Source of the DNA: JBFMHD01 sp040752395 [NCBI: Candidatus Hydrogenedentota bacterium]
Lineage (GTDB): Bacteria; JBFMHD01
Length of the DNA stretch: 9,084 nt
NCBI GenBank assembly: GCA_040752395.1
Contig: JBFMHD010000114.1
Location: 1-9,084, forward strand
Direction: 5' to 3'
Part shown: positions 1 to 6,834 of the stretch, piece after piece
Layout: each line of letters opens with the position of its first letter
Position numbering within the stretch: the first letter of the stretch is position 1
Translations under genes and position numbers: made by a program
The notes under the pieces: model-generated
Databases searched by the model: none
What the model was told of the DNA's origin: nothing
Seen by the model: the letters and a program-made list of their open reading frames with translations, nothing else

Positions 1-63
1 CTTTAACTGCTCATCTGTTTTCTTTAACTGTTCATCTGTTTTTTTTAATTGCTCATCTGTCTT
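1..63. repeat. Three tandem 21-bp units coding for protein heptads
   Basis: Three consecutive 21-bp units (1-21, 22-42, 43-63) are visible. The second differs from the first at one base and the third at three bases. Each encodes KTDEQLK on the minus strand. The array probably continues to the left of the window. A period of exactly seven codons means copy-number changes would keep both frame and coiled-coil register. Confidence 0.9.
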
Positions 64-129
64 CTTCTGGCTTTCTTTTAGTTCTTCAATCCCTTTTAAT
101 ATTTTGTCTATATCATATCTTTTATTCAT
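1..129 (-). CDS. N-terminal part of a coiled-coil protein with KTDEQLK heptads (partial)
   Basis: The frame is open from an ATG at 129 to the window edge, giving 43 residues that begin MNKRYDIDKILKGIEELKE. After about 20 residues the protein becomes a run of seven-residue units (KTDEQLK three times, preceded by a related ELKESQK), as expected for a coiled coil. The start is supported by a GGAG Shine-Dalgarno-like stretch a few bases upstream on the minus strand, and it lies two bases after the stop of the preceding gene, so translation is probably coupled. From family knowledge, short leader helices followed by QLKKTDEQ-type repeats are common in DUF3782-type proteins, where a nuclease-like domain follows. 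That domain would lie outside this window, so the assignment is an inference. It could equally be another coiled-coil protein. I am confident of the coding call and unsure of the product. Confidence 0.75.
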   Translation of the reverse strand, partial: MNKRYDIDKILKGIEELKESQKKTDEQLKKTDEQLKKTDEQLK

Positions 130-131
130 AA

Positions 132-2177
132 TTATTCTCCACATTTCTTATTTCTTTCGTTATCTTGCCTCTTGCTTCTTTCGTTATCTAAATACTGCCA
201 TTTAAAGCTGTCAATCTTTTTAAACACTATCTCTTCTCCATTTAAAAACGTCTTTGGAAAAAAACCTCTTTTACTGAACACTTCAATAAAATTTATATCC
301 CTGGTACTTAAGATATTACAGCCATTTTCTGTAAAAGATACTAATTTTACAATATTATTACAATAAAAATATTCAATATTATTAAAAAAAAGTTTACTCC
401 CTGATAACAATAAAAAATCACCGGATTCTTTGATAAACCCGATTCTTGCATCGGTCTGAATCTTTCTGCCCTCAATCACTCCGACTTCATTGTTAAATAA
501 TGACCAGTCTTTGCCTTCTATAATACTTAATCCTCCTCTGTACTCTGTCTCAACTGTATTATCGTATAAACTTAATAATATTATCTCTGTTGGATTTTTA
601 ATTGTTAATTTATCATCTAATCTTTGTAGCGCAGGATTTAAAAAATAACTCGACAACCCGCTAAAATAATTTGAATATTCAAATGATCCAACCTCATTGT
701 TATAATAAATTAATAGTCCTTTCTCTTTAATAAAATAAATATAAAATAAATCATTAGATACAAATACTCTACAATTATCATCAGAATGAGAGAGATAAAT
801 CTTCTCTTGTGAATTTAAATCGGTCTTTATATATGTTATTCTGTCTTTCTCTACCAAACAGGAAAAATTTGAACTTAAAATCCAGTAGACATTATCTGTC
901 ACGGGAATTATCAATATGGAACTATCAAACAATATATCAAAGCAGGTTGTCTTAATAATATTCTCGGCATCTTGAAAAAAATACCTCGAATTAAGCAAAA
1001 CATATCTATAATTATCCAAAAGCTCTTCTTTTTTAATAAAATTTAATATTCTTCTATCCCCGGTTATCTGATATAGAAGATATAAATTTAAAGAACTTAT
1101 ATTTACCTTTTTCGCTTCCATATTTAATACAACCTTACTATTGAATATATAAAAATATTTAACTATATCATCTACATAATGTTTCAAAAACTCTTTGATA
1201 TTATCATTTTGAATGAGTGACAGAGCAAATAAAGTATACCTAAGGCTATTATCATCATTTATTAATCTATTAATAAAATTCTGCAATTCGTTATCTAAAT
1301 TAATAATAATTTTTTTATTATATAAAAATGATTCGAGTAACTCGATGAGAAGACTTTTACTTGCTACTGTTACCTTATCGGTTCTGGGGATATCTAACAA
1401 CAGGATAGAAAGAAGAAAATCTGTATATTCATCGACGGAGAGAACATTCTTTTTTTCTAAAATGGAAAATACCTCTCCTGCTTTTTCTTTATAAATTTTA
1501 TTACCAGTGTTCCTGTATTTTATACTTAAGTCTAAAAGAAAATTTATATATTCTCTGCTTTTATTAATTTTTAAAATTTCAAATTCAGCGAGTCTGGGGT
1601 CATATTTTGCAAAACCTTCTCTTGTCTTATTCTCAAGTATATTAAAAAACATCTGAAAATTATCAGGTCCAGGAATAGTAAAGGGCAGATAATATTCTTC
1701 CCTTTTATCAATAACTATCTCTTTGACCTCTTTTTTAGACCTTATATTCTCTCCTTCTAAAATAAGAGACTTGATTGTTAATTTACAATCAGGATATAAT
1801 TTACCAGAGAAAATAATATTATTATTTTCAAAAGAAAAAATATCTATCTTTGTTTCTTCGCCAGGCTTTATTTCTTTAGTCTCAGGTTTACTATTTACAT
1901 CAAAATAATTTATACTTACAGGGAAACTGCCTTCAACCTTGAATACTATACTCCCTTTAATTAATAAGTTATATACTCTGATATTTTTTTTAATTGTAAA
2001 ATATTCAGGTGTCTTTGATTGTGTATATAAAATCCAGGTATTTGACCCTTCTTTTAATACATCTATATTTTTCCCGGTTAAAAACCTGTCCAGTACAAAA
2101 ATATTGTCTAACGAATAATCGTTTGCAAAAACTAAAGAGCAAACAAATAAAAGAACCGGTATTCTCAATAAAAGCAT
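132..2177 (-). CDS. Exported protein of unknown function, beta-alpha-beta architecture
   Basis: I do not recognise this 681-residue protein with certainty. I chose the ATG at 2177 because it opens directly on a signal peptide (MLLLRIPVLLFVCSLVFA, likely cleaved before NDYS). A TTG at 2207 would only add an extra hydrophobic stretch. Neither start has a clear Shine-Dalgarno, and the gene begins one base after the ade stop, which suggests translational coupling. Residues ~20-155 look beta-rich, ~190-410 are helical with hydrophobic repeats, and ~415-665 are beta-rich again, including LNGEEIVFKK near the end. That order recalls heparinase II/III-like or alginate-lyase-like enzymes (sandwich, alpha toroid, sandwich), but I see no catalytic motif, so this is only a resemblance. 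The cysteine in the signal region is not in a proper lipobox. The last 18 residues (from DNERSKRQ on) are very polar and are encoded by a purine-rich repeat also found in intergenic DNA, so the original C-terminus may have been altered. Confidence 0.8.
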   Translation of the reverse strand: MLLLRIPVLLFVCSLVFANDYSLDNIFVLDRFLTGKNIDVLKEGSNTWILYTQSKTPEYFTIKKNIRVYNLLIKGSIVFKVEGSFPVSINYFDVNSKPETKEIKPGEETKIDIFSFENNNIIFSGKLYPDCKLTIKSLILEGENIRSKKEVKEIVIDKREEYYLPFTIPGPDNFQMFFNILENKTREGFAKYDPRLAEFEILKINKSREYINFLLDLSIKYRNTGNKIYKEKAGEVFSILEKKNVLSVDEYTDFLLSILLLDIPRTDKVTVASKSLLIELLESFLYNKKIIINLDNELQNFINRLINDDNSLRYTLFALSLIQNDNIKEFLKHYVDDIVKYFYIFNSKVVLNMEAKKVNISSLNLYLLYQITGDRRILNFIKKEELLDNYRYVLLNSRYFFQDAENIIKTTCFDILFDSSILIIPVTDNVYWILSSNFSCLVEKDRITYIKTDLNSQEKIYLSHSDDNCRVFVSNDLFYIYFIKEKGLLIYYNNEVGSFEYSNYFSGLSSYFLNPALQRLDDKLTIKNPTEIILLSLYDNTVETEYRGGLSIIEGKDWSLFNNEVGVIEGRKIQTDARIGFIKESGDFLLLSGSKLFFNNIEYFYCNNIVKLVSFTENGCNILSTRDINFIEVFSKRGFFPKTFLNGEEIVFKKIDSFKWQYLDNERSKRQDNERNKKCGE
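142..189 (-). repeat. Purine-rich word repeat inside the 3' end of a gene
   Basis: Read on the minus strand, this is AGATAACGAA, AGAAGCA, AGAGGCA, AGATAACGAA, AGAAATA, AGAAATG. The 10-base word recurs with a period of 24 bases. The 24 bases at 155-178 match 5462-5485 on the opposite strand with one mismatch, and the AGAAGCA/AGAGGCA words are those of the array at 3997-4024. It encodes the C-terminal tail DNERSKRQDNERNKK of the exported protein. Confidence 0.85.
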
Positions 2178-2178
2178 A

Positions 2179-3891
2179 TTAATTAACAAATAAATCAACA
2201 AAATCAAATTTTTTCACATCAAATAGACCTTTATCTGTAAGTTTAAGCTCAGGTATAACAGGCAGGCTCAGGAACGAAAGATGCATAAAAGGGTCTCTAA
2301 GTTTAACACCCATCTCTTTGGCAAGACTATTCATCTGTTTCAAATTTTCATCCACTTCATATAGACTTTTATTACTCATTAATCCTGCTATAGGCAGTGG
2401 CAAAACTCCCTTCAATGTCTCATTCTCTACAACACTAATACCACCCTGATATTTTCTTATGGCTGTTATAGCTTTAAAAATATCTCTATCATTTGTTCCT
2501 ACAACCACAATATTATGTGAATCATGAGATACTGATGAGGCTATTGCCCCCCTCTTTAACCCGAACCCTCTGACAAAACCTTTACCTATATTATTAGACC
2601 CAAGATGTCGCTCTAAAACTATAAGTTTGAGGATATCGTTTTCTGTATCAGATTCTAATCTATTATCAATAATTCGTGGTTCTGTGATAAATTGGTTGGT
2701 AAATATCTGGTCCGGCACAATATCTATGACTCTTATTCTGTTCCCTCTGGCTTTCATAATAAAATCATCGTTTTCAAGCCATTTAATATTTATAGAGCCC
2801 CTTAATCTGACATCAATAGTAGGTGTCTCAAGTGGCAATAGTTTTCCACGTTCCGCAACGACTCTCCCATACTTAAGAACATATTTTATATCAATCTTTT
2901 TTAAATCTTCAAAGATAATTATATCAGCTCTGTAACCCGGGGCAATGGCTCCTATATCCTGCTTCTGAAAATAACAAGCTGCATTAAGCGAAGCCATCTG
3001 AAAAACTAATAAAGGGTCGATACCTTTGTTAATACTTTTTCTAACAATGAAATCTATATGTCCCTCATTAATTAAATCTCCAGGATGCCTGTCATCTGTA
3101 ACAAAGAAACATCTTCGTGCATTCTCTTTAGTAACTATGTTTATAATTTCATCTAAATTCTTACTTGCTGAGCCCTCTCTAATCATAATATACATACCTG
3201 CACGCAATTTCTCTTTTGCTTCCTCTCTTGTTATACATTCATGATCAGAATAGATACCAGCAGATATATAGGCATAAAGGTCTTTACCTTTCAGGCCGGG
3301 ACAATGACCATCAATCCTTTTACTCCCGGCAGACTTTATTTTATCGATTACATCTGGTACTGTATTGATAACCCCTGGAAAATTCATCATCTCACCTATA
3401 CCAAGAACCCATTTTTCGTTTAAAAAAGGCATTAAATCAAAAGCACGAAGCTGACTCCCTGATGTTTCTTTGTCAGTTGCAGGGACACAGGATGGTAACA
3501 TAAGATAAACAGTTAAAGGATTGTATTTACTCGATTCAAGAATATATCTGATACCATCAATACCTAAGACATTGGCTATCTCATGAGGGTCAGCTACTAC
3601 AGTGGTTGTTCCACGTGGCACAACAGCTTTTGCAAACTCTCTTACAGAAACCATTGAGCTCTCTATGTGCATATGACCATCAATAAAACCCGGTGCCGCA
3701 TATAAACCATCACAATCTATAATCTCTTTAGCCTCATAATCACCAAAACCCACCACCCGTGTATTGCTAATAGCTATTGAGGTAGGGTATATCTCATATG
3801 AGAGCACGTTTATTAGCTGGATATTTTTTAAAAGTAAATCTACGGGTTCCTCACCACGCGATCTTCTAATCCTTGTCTCGAGCGTAACCAT
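2179..3891 (-). CDS. ade: Adenine deaminase
   Basis: This amidohydrolase-superfamily enzyme converts adenine to hypoxanthine and ammonia in cytoplasmic purine salvage. With the ATG at 3891 it has 570 residues, normal for the family. Visible signatures, in that numbering, are the metal-binding PGFIDGHMHIESS (His73 and His75), PRGTTTVVADPHEI (~93-105), GEMMNFPGV (Glu166), DGHCPGLKG (His196), SDHE (His217), MIREGSASKN, and TDDRHPGDL (Asp266/267) followed by EGHIDFIVR. The C-terminal adenine-deaminase domain has VSHDSHN (~454-460), LPLPIAGLMS (~497-506) and DPFMHLSFLSLPVIPELKLTDKG. All key residues appear present. The ATG has a GGTGG stretch four bases upstream. A TTG at 3906, with AGGGG before it, would add five residues and cannot be excluded. 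It is the first gene of a tightly packed minus-strand set, followed after one base by the exported protein, with no obvious functional link. Confidence 0.96.
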   Translation of the reverse strand: MVTLETRIRRSRGEEPVDLLLKNIQLINVLSYEIYPTSIAISNTRVVGFGDYEAKEIIDCDGLYAAPGFIDGHMHIESSMVSVREFAKAVVPRGTTTVVADPHEIANVLGIDGIRYILESSKYNPLTVYLMLPSCVPATDKETSGSQLRAFDLMPFLNEKWVLGIGEMMNFPGVINTVPDVIDKIKSAGSKRIDGHCPGLKGKDLYAYISAGIYSDHECITREEAKEKLRAGMYIMIREGSASKNLDEIINIVTKENARRCFFVTDDRHPGDLINEGHIDFIVRKSINKGIDPLLVFQMASLNAACYFQKQDIGAIAPGYRADIIIFEDLKKIDIKYVLKYGRVVAERGKLLPLETPTIDVRLRGSINIKWLENDDFIMKARGNRIRVIDIVPDQIFTNQFITEPRIIDNRLESDTENDILKLIVLERHLGSNNIGKGFVRGFGLKRGAIASSVSHDSHNIVVVGTNDRDIFKAITAIRKYQGGISVVENETLKGVLPLPIAGLMSNKSLYEVDENLKQMNSLAKEMGVKLRDPFMHLSFLSLPVIPELKLTDKGLFDVKKFDFVDLFVN

Positions 3892-3931
3892 AATACCACC
3901 AAACAATAAACCCCTATCCCACAGCGCCTTA

Positions 3932-3959
3932 ACAATAATTTATTAATACAAAATGTCAA
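3932..3959 (-). promoter_or_regulatory. Probable sigma70-type promoter for ade
   Basis: On the minus strand a perfect TTGACA (-35, 3959-3954) is followed after 16 bases by TATTGT (-10, 3937-3932, four of six consensus bases). It lies about 40 bases upstream of the chosen ade start and points toward it. The -35 is convincing; the -10 is weaker. Confidence 0.5.
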
Positions 3960-3996
3960 GTTATAAAAGTATTGCCTCACTTCATAGATAAAATTT

Positions 3997-4114
3997 AGAA
4001 GCAAGAAGCAAGAGGCAAGAGGCAAGATATTCGGTTATCGGCGTTCGGTGTTCGGTGGTCGGTTCACCGATAACCTAAAACCCAAAACCTATAACCGAAA
4101 ATTTAACACCGAAC
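3997..4114. repeat. Mosaic of degenerate 7-bp-period arrays, partly inverted
   Basis: Three adjoining arrays share a 7-bp period but not the word. At 3997-4024 there are four units (AGAAGCA twice, AGAGGCA twice). At 4030-4064 there are five units of TTCGGTG type (TTCGGTT, ATCGGCG, TTCGGTG, TTCGGTG, GTCGGTT). At 4066-4114 there are seven units of ACCNAAA type (ACCGATA, ACCTAAA, ACCCAAA, ACCTATA, ACCGAAA, ATTTAAC, ACCGAAC). The second and third arrays are roughly reverse complements. Perfect paired segments include 4033-4041 with 4067-4075, 4030-4038 with 4091-4099, and 4043-4052 with 4105-4114, so several alternative hairpins can form. The element sits between the divergent ade and glycosyltransferase promoters. 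Confidence 0.85.
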
Positions 4115-4165
4115 TTAAGAACTCCACTAAATACCCCATGATTACTTGAAAATTACGAATGTTTA

Positions 4166-4193
4166 TTGACATACCTTTTATATAATTTAATAT
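4166..4193 (+). promoter_or_regulatory. Promoter-like sequences for the polysaccharide operon
   Basis: A perfect TTGACA at 4166-4171 is followed after 16 bases by TAATAT (4188-4193, four of six consensus bases). A perfect TATAAT also occurs at 4181-4186, but it is only nine bases from the TTGACA and would need a different -35. Either -10 would start the transcript within roughly 5-15 bases of the ATG at 4206, leaving almost no leader. Confidence 0.5.
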
Positions 4194-4205
4194 CAGCTAT
4201 CAAAT

Positions 4206-5462
4206 ATGAAAACAAAGTTATTTCTTTTGTTAATTAGCGCCTTCATTTTCCGATTAATACTTCTTTATTTCTTTTATTCGGATGATTATTTATGCGACGA
4301 ACTTGAATATCATCTTTTGGCAAAAAATTTGGTTTCAGGTATCGGCTATAGTCTTGATAACATATCGCTGACCACATATAGAAACCCGGGGTTCCCTTTC
4401 TTTCTCTCGGTTGTTTATAAACTCTTTTCTTCTAATATTCTAATAGTAAAAATCATCCAGTGCCTATTCAACTCATTTGCTTCAGTAATTGTTTTCTTAA
4501 TTGCTAAAATTTTCTTTGATGAAAAGATTGCCCTGTTATCAGGTTATATAACCTCTTTTCATCCGGTTATTGGTATCTATGCCACACAACTATACAGCGA
4601 GTCTTTTTATACAATAATATTTCTGGTTGGTATTTACTTTTTCATTAAGGCTTTTATAGACGTCTCTACTTACAAAATATATATAATTTTAGCCGGCATA
4701 TTCTGTGGTCTATGTCTCCTCACCCGAACCTCAACTCTCTTTTATTTCTTACCACTGACCGCTGGCTACTTTATAATCTATAAAGATAAAAGAATACTAA
4801 AAATGGCTTTATTATTCTCTACAATTATTCTGCTTCTTATCCCCTGGACAATAAGAAACTATAAGATTTCAGGTAAAATTCAGCCATTCGGTTCAGGTAT
4901 CGGCGGCATAGTGTTCTTTATCGCAACTTACTTGCCCTGGAAAGGTGATAACCCGGGTTACGATAAAGAACCTCTAAAAACCTATATGGAAAGATTTAAA
5001 AATGAAGAACTTGATAGTTTCCTCTACAAAGAAGGAATAAACAACATAAAAAAATGGCCTCTACAATATCTCATTATGAGTATAAAAAGAATCAGACCAT
5101 TATGGTTTACATCTCATTCTGCAATATTCGGGATCAACCTGCCTAATAAAACAATGCTTGAAAAAAAACTTTATCATTTAATCTTCATCAAAATCATACT
5201 CTTCGTATTCAATTGTTTGTTAATACTCTCAAATGTATTTTATTACTTCATTAACAAAGATAAAATAAAAGAACATATATTGTTTCTATTGCTTATTCTC
5301 GGTTTCAGCCTGCATATATTTCTTGCTGTCACAGCAAGATACACAGTACCCTATCTGCCATTATCTATAATTCTATTTTCAAGTATGGTTTATCGGATAA
5401 AATATTATCTGCCTTGTTCCTGTCCAGTTACAGGTAACCCATCAGTTATGGGTAATATTTAG
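4206..5462 (+). CDS. GT-C fold membrane glycosyltransferase (ArnT/PMT_2-like)
   Basis: This 418-residue polytopic protein probably moves a sugar from a polyprenyl-phosphate donor to a lipid-linked or protein acceptor on the outer face of the inner membrane. After a first membrane helix (~4-24) comes an acidic loop, DDYLCDELEYH (26-36), where GT-C enzymes carry their catalytic Asp. Then follow TYRNPGFPFFLSVVYKLF (57-74), LLTRTS (171-176), IPWTIRNYKISG (212-223) and ARYTVPYLPL (377-386). All are positions and wordings typical of the PMT_2/ArnT-like group, and about ten hydrophobic helices are visible. The ATG is the natural start for the first helix but has no Shine-Dalgarno. The final ~15 residues (CSCPVTGNPSVMGNI) look like an extension through repeat-like DNA, and the stop codon lies at the edge of a purine-rich repeat. 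It is the first of three co-directional polysaccharide genes. Donor and acceptor cannot be told from sequence. Confidence 0.88.
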   Translation: MKTKLFLLLISAFIFRLILLYFFYSDDYLCDELEYHLLAKNLVSGIGYSLDNISLTTYRNPGFPFFLSVVYKLFSSNILIVKIIQCLFNSFASVIVFLIAKIFFDEKIALLSGYITSFHPVIGIYATQLYSESFYTIIFLVGIYFFIKAFIDVSTYKIYIILAGIFCGLCLLTRTSTLFYFLPLTAGYFIIYKDKRILKMALLFSTIILLLIPWTIRNYKISGKIQPFGSGIGGIVFFIATYLPWKGDNPGYDKEPLKTYMERFKNEELDSFLYKEGINNIKKWPLQYLIMSIKRIRPLWFTSHSAIFGINLPNKTMLEKKLYHLIFIKIILFVFNCLLILSNVFYYFINKDKIKEHILFLLLILGFSLHIFLAVTARYTVPYLPLSIILFSSMVYRIKYYLPCSCPVTGNPSVMGNI

Positions 5463-5543
5463 AAGCAAGATGCAAGATAACGAAAAACCGCTGTATGGGC
5501 AGACCTATGTGTCGGGCTGATGTAAGATGCAAAAGATAAGAGG
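5461..5543. repeat. Purine-rich word repeat in the GT-C/flippase spacer
   Basis: It begins AGAAGCA, AGATGCA, AGATAAC (5461-5481), and a second block AGATGCA..AGATAAG (5525-5540) lies just before the flippase start. Bases 5462-5485 match 155-178 on the other strand with one mismatch. Between the blocks is an imperfect palindrome around GGGCAGACC..GTGTCGGGC. The left edge overlaps the GT-C stop codon (5460-5462), and the right edge runs into the GAGG that serves the flippase gene. Confidence 0.75.
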
Positions 5544-5551
5544 CTGGATTA

Positions 5552-6787
5552 ATGAATTCCTTGTATGATTTCGATGTAACACCGCCACTTTTATTAAAAA
5601 GATTTAAAGAAGGTATATATCTCCACATACTTGATAAATTAAGAAAACTCATCTTTTTGCCGTTCTTTACCCGTATGCTTGATACAGCTGGAATAGGTAT
5701 TTTAAATCTTATCTATGTTACCTGTGCCCTAATTATGCCTGTTTTTGAATTAAACTTAAAAACAGGAGCGATACCTTTTCTCTCAGAAGAAAAGAACCAG
5801 GAGGAAATATATAAAATATTAAACGCCGTTGTATTCTACTCTCTTCTCTCAACCCTGATACTCTGCCTCGCAATGATTTCACCAATTTTAATGAATGACC
5901 CGCATCTTTTGAATATCTGTCTTGCTTTTGCATTTTATGTTTTTTCCAACAACCTTAAAGAAGTCTCCTCTCTTATCCACCAGTCGTTTCAGAAAACTGA
6001 GTTCCTTTTAAAATTCCTCTGTATTATCGGCTATCTCTCAAGTATAGTCAGCATAGTCTTCTTGTTTGCAGGACTCTTTATACCTGGAATTATCTGGGCA
6101 GAATCAATAGTGATGTTTGGTTCCGGGTTGTGGCTTTTATATGTTCTATTTAAATCCGGCTGGAAATTCAATCTCAATTTCAGCAAAAAATTCAATGACA
6201 TCCTTAATCTATCTATCTCTACCACACCTGTAAGACTCTTTCAATGGATAATAAGAAGCCTTGATTCATATCTTATACTCTTGTTTTATGACACTTCCAG
6301 CGTTGGCATATATGCCGTAGCCTATATGTTCGCTTCTCCTGTTTTATCATTTGAAATGGCAATAAATTTTATGTGGGTCCCGAACTTCTCAAGGCTGTAT
6401 TCTGAAAGTAAAGACAAAGCTCTAAAAATGATTAAAAGAGCTTTAAAATTTATCACCCTGAGTTTTGTCAGTATTATTATTCTTTATTTAATTCTATTAA
6501 AAAAACTTATTATAATTATAGCCGGAAATGAATATGTTGAATCATATCTGGTTTGTCTTATAATCGTATTAGCTTTCTTCTTTTATTGTTTGGGGAAACT
6601 CTTTGAAGGGGTCTTATTCTCATTTAAAAAAGGAAAAAGTATATTTTCTGCTTATCTAACTGGTATGATATTAAATGTTATGTTTAATATCATACTAATT
6701 CCAGTATACGCTTTAAAAGGAGCATCAGTAGCTACCTTAATATCCTATTGCGCTACATTTTTAATTATGTATTTGAGGAGCCGTTGA
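5552..6787 (+). CDS. Wzx-like polysaccharide flippase (MOP superfamily)
   Basis: This 411-residue inner-membrane protein, with about 12 predicted helices, probably carries lipid-linked oligosaccharide from the cytoplasmic to the periplasmic face. The N-terminal half begins with LPFFTRMLDTAGIGILNLI (36-54), the usual first-helix/loop signature of the polysaccharide synthesis family. The middle has RSLDSYLILLFYDTSSVGIYAVAYMFA (235-261), matching the family's typical SLD..LG..VGIY.AY segment. The end has LNVMFNIILIPVYALKGASVATLISY (374-399), matching the classic N...N.ILIP..G..GAA.AT.ISY. It stops soon after this helix, so it is at the short end of the family and lacks any extra C-terminal helices. 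The ATG at 5552 is backed by GAGG eight bases upstream, within the edge of a repeat. It lies 89 bases after the GT-C gene and 47 before the GT4 gene, in a probable operon. Substrate is unknown. Confidence 0.87.
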   Translation: MNSLYDFDVTPPLLLKRFKEGIYLHILDKLRKLIFLPFFTRMLDTAGIGILNLIYVTCALIMPVFELNLKTGAIPFLSEEKNQEEIYKILNAVVFYSLLSTLILCLAMISPILMNDPHLLNICLAFAFYVFSNNLKEVSSLIHQSFQKTEFLLKFLCIIGYLSSIVSIVFLFAGLFIPGIIWAESIVMFGSGLWLLYVLFKSGWKFNLNFSKKFNDILNLSISTTPVRLFQWIIRSLDSYLILLFYDTSSVGIYAVAYMFASPVLSFEMAINFMWVPNFSRLYSESKDKALKMIKRALKFITLSFVSIIILYLILLKKLIIIIAGNEYVESYLVCLIIVLAFFFYCLGKLFEGVLFSFKKGKSIFSAYLTGMILNVMFNIILIPVYALKGASVATLISYCATFLIMYLRSR

Positions 6788-6791
6788 GTTT

Positions 6792-6821
6792 GATCCTTTA
6801 TCCAGAGCAGAGCAAAGGATC
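6792..6821. repeat. Inverted repeat between flippase and GT4 genes
   Basis: A perfect 8-bp inverted repeat, GATCCTTT (6792-6799) and AAAGGATC (6814-6821), encloses a 14-base loop in the 47-base spacer. There is no T-run after it on the plus strand, and a co-directional gene starts 13 bases downstream. It is therefore more likely an RNA hairpin affecting stability or translation than a terminator. Confidence 0.6.
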
Positions 6822-6834
6822 GTAAAAAGAAAAT

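Larger units (their letters stand above)
3892..4205. other. Divergent intergenic region
   Basis: This 314-base spacer between ade (minus) and the GT-C gene (plus) has no coding signal. It contains the minus-strand promoter-like pair at 3932-3959, the heptad-period mosaic at 3997-4114, and the plus-strand promoter-like sequences at 4166-4193. I see no clear operator beyond the inverted repeats within the mosaic. Confidence 0.75.

Noticed and set aside
172-1908. Plus-strand open frames at 172-366, 1213-1494 and 1723-1908
   Set aside because: They are antisense to the long exported-protein gene, lack ribosome sites, and show only the hydrophobic bias expected opposite AT-rich coding DNA.
2178-2207. 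TTG at 2207 as the start of the exported protein
   Set aside because: It would overlap the ade end by 29 bases and place an extra hydrophobic stretch before a complete signal peptide. The ATG at 2177 fits better.
3840-4025. 61-codon minus-strand open frame overlapping the ade start
   Set aside because: It crosses the ade promoter and start in another frame and draws its first part from the repeat array.
3997-4114. CRISPR-like array
   Set aside because: The units are 7 bp and contiguous, with no spacers, and no cas genes are present.
4166-4186. TTGACA and TATAAT read as one perfect promoter pair
   Set aside because: They are only nine bases apart, far short of the 16-18 needed, so they cannot serve as -35 and -10 of the same promoter. 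TAATAT at 4188-4193 is better placed.
6792-6821. Rho-independent terminator
   Set aside because: There is no T-run after the stem on either usable strand, and a co-directional gene begins 13 bases later.
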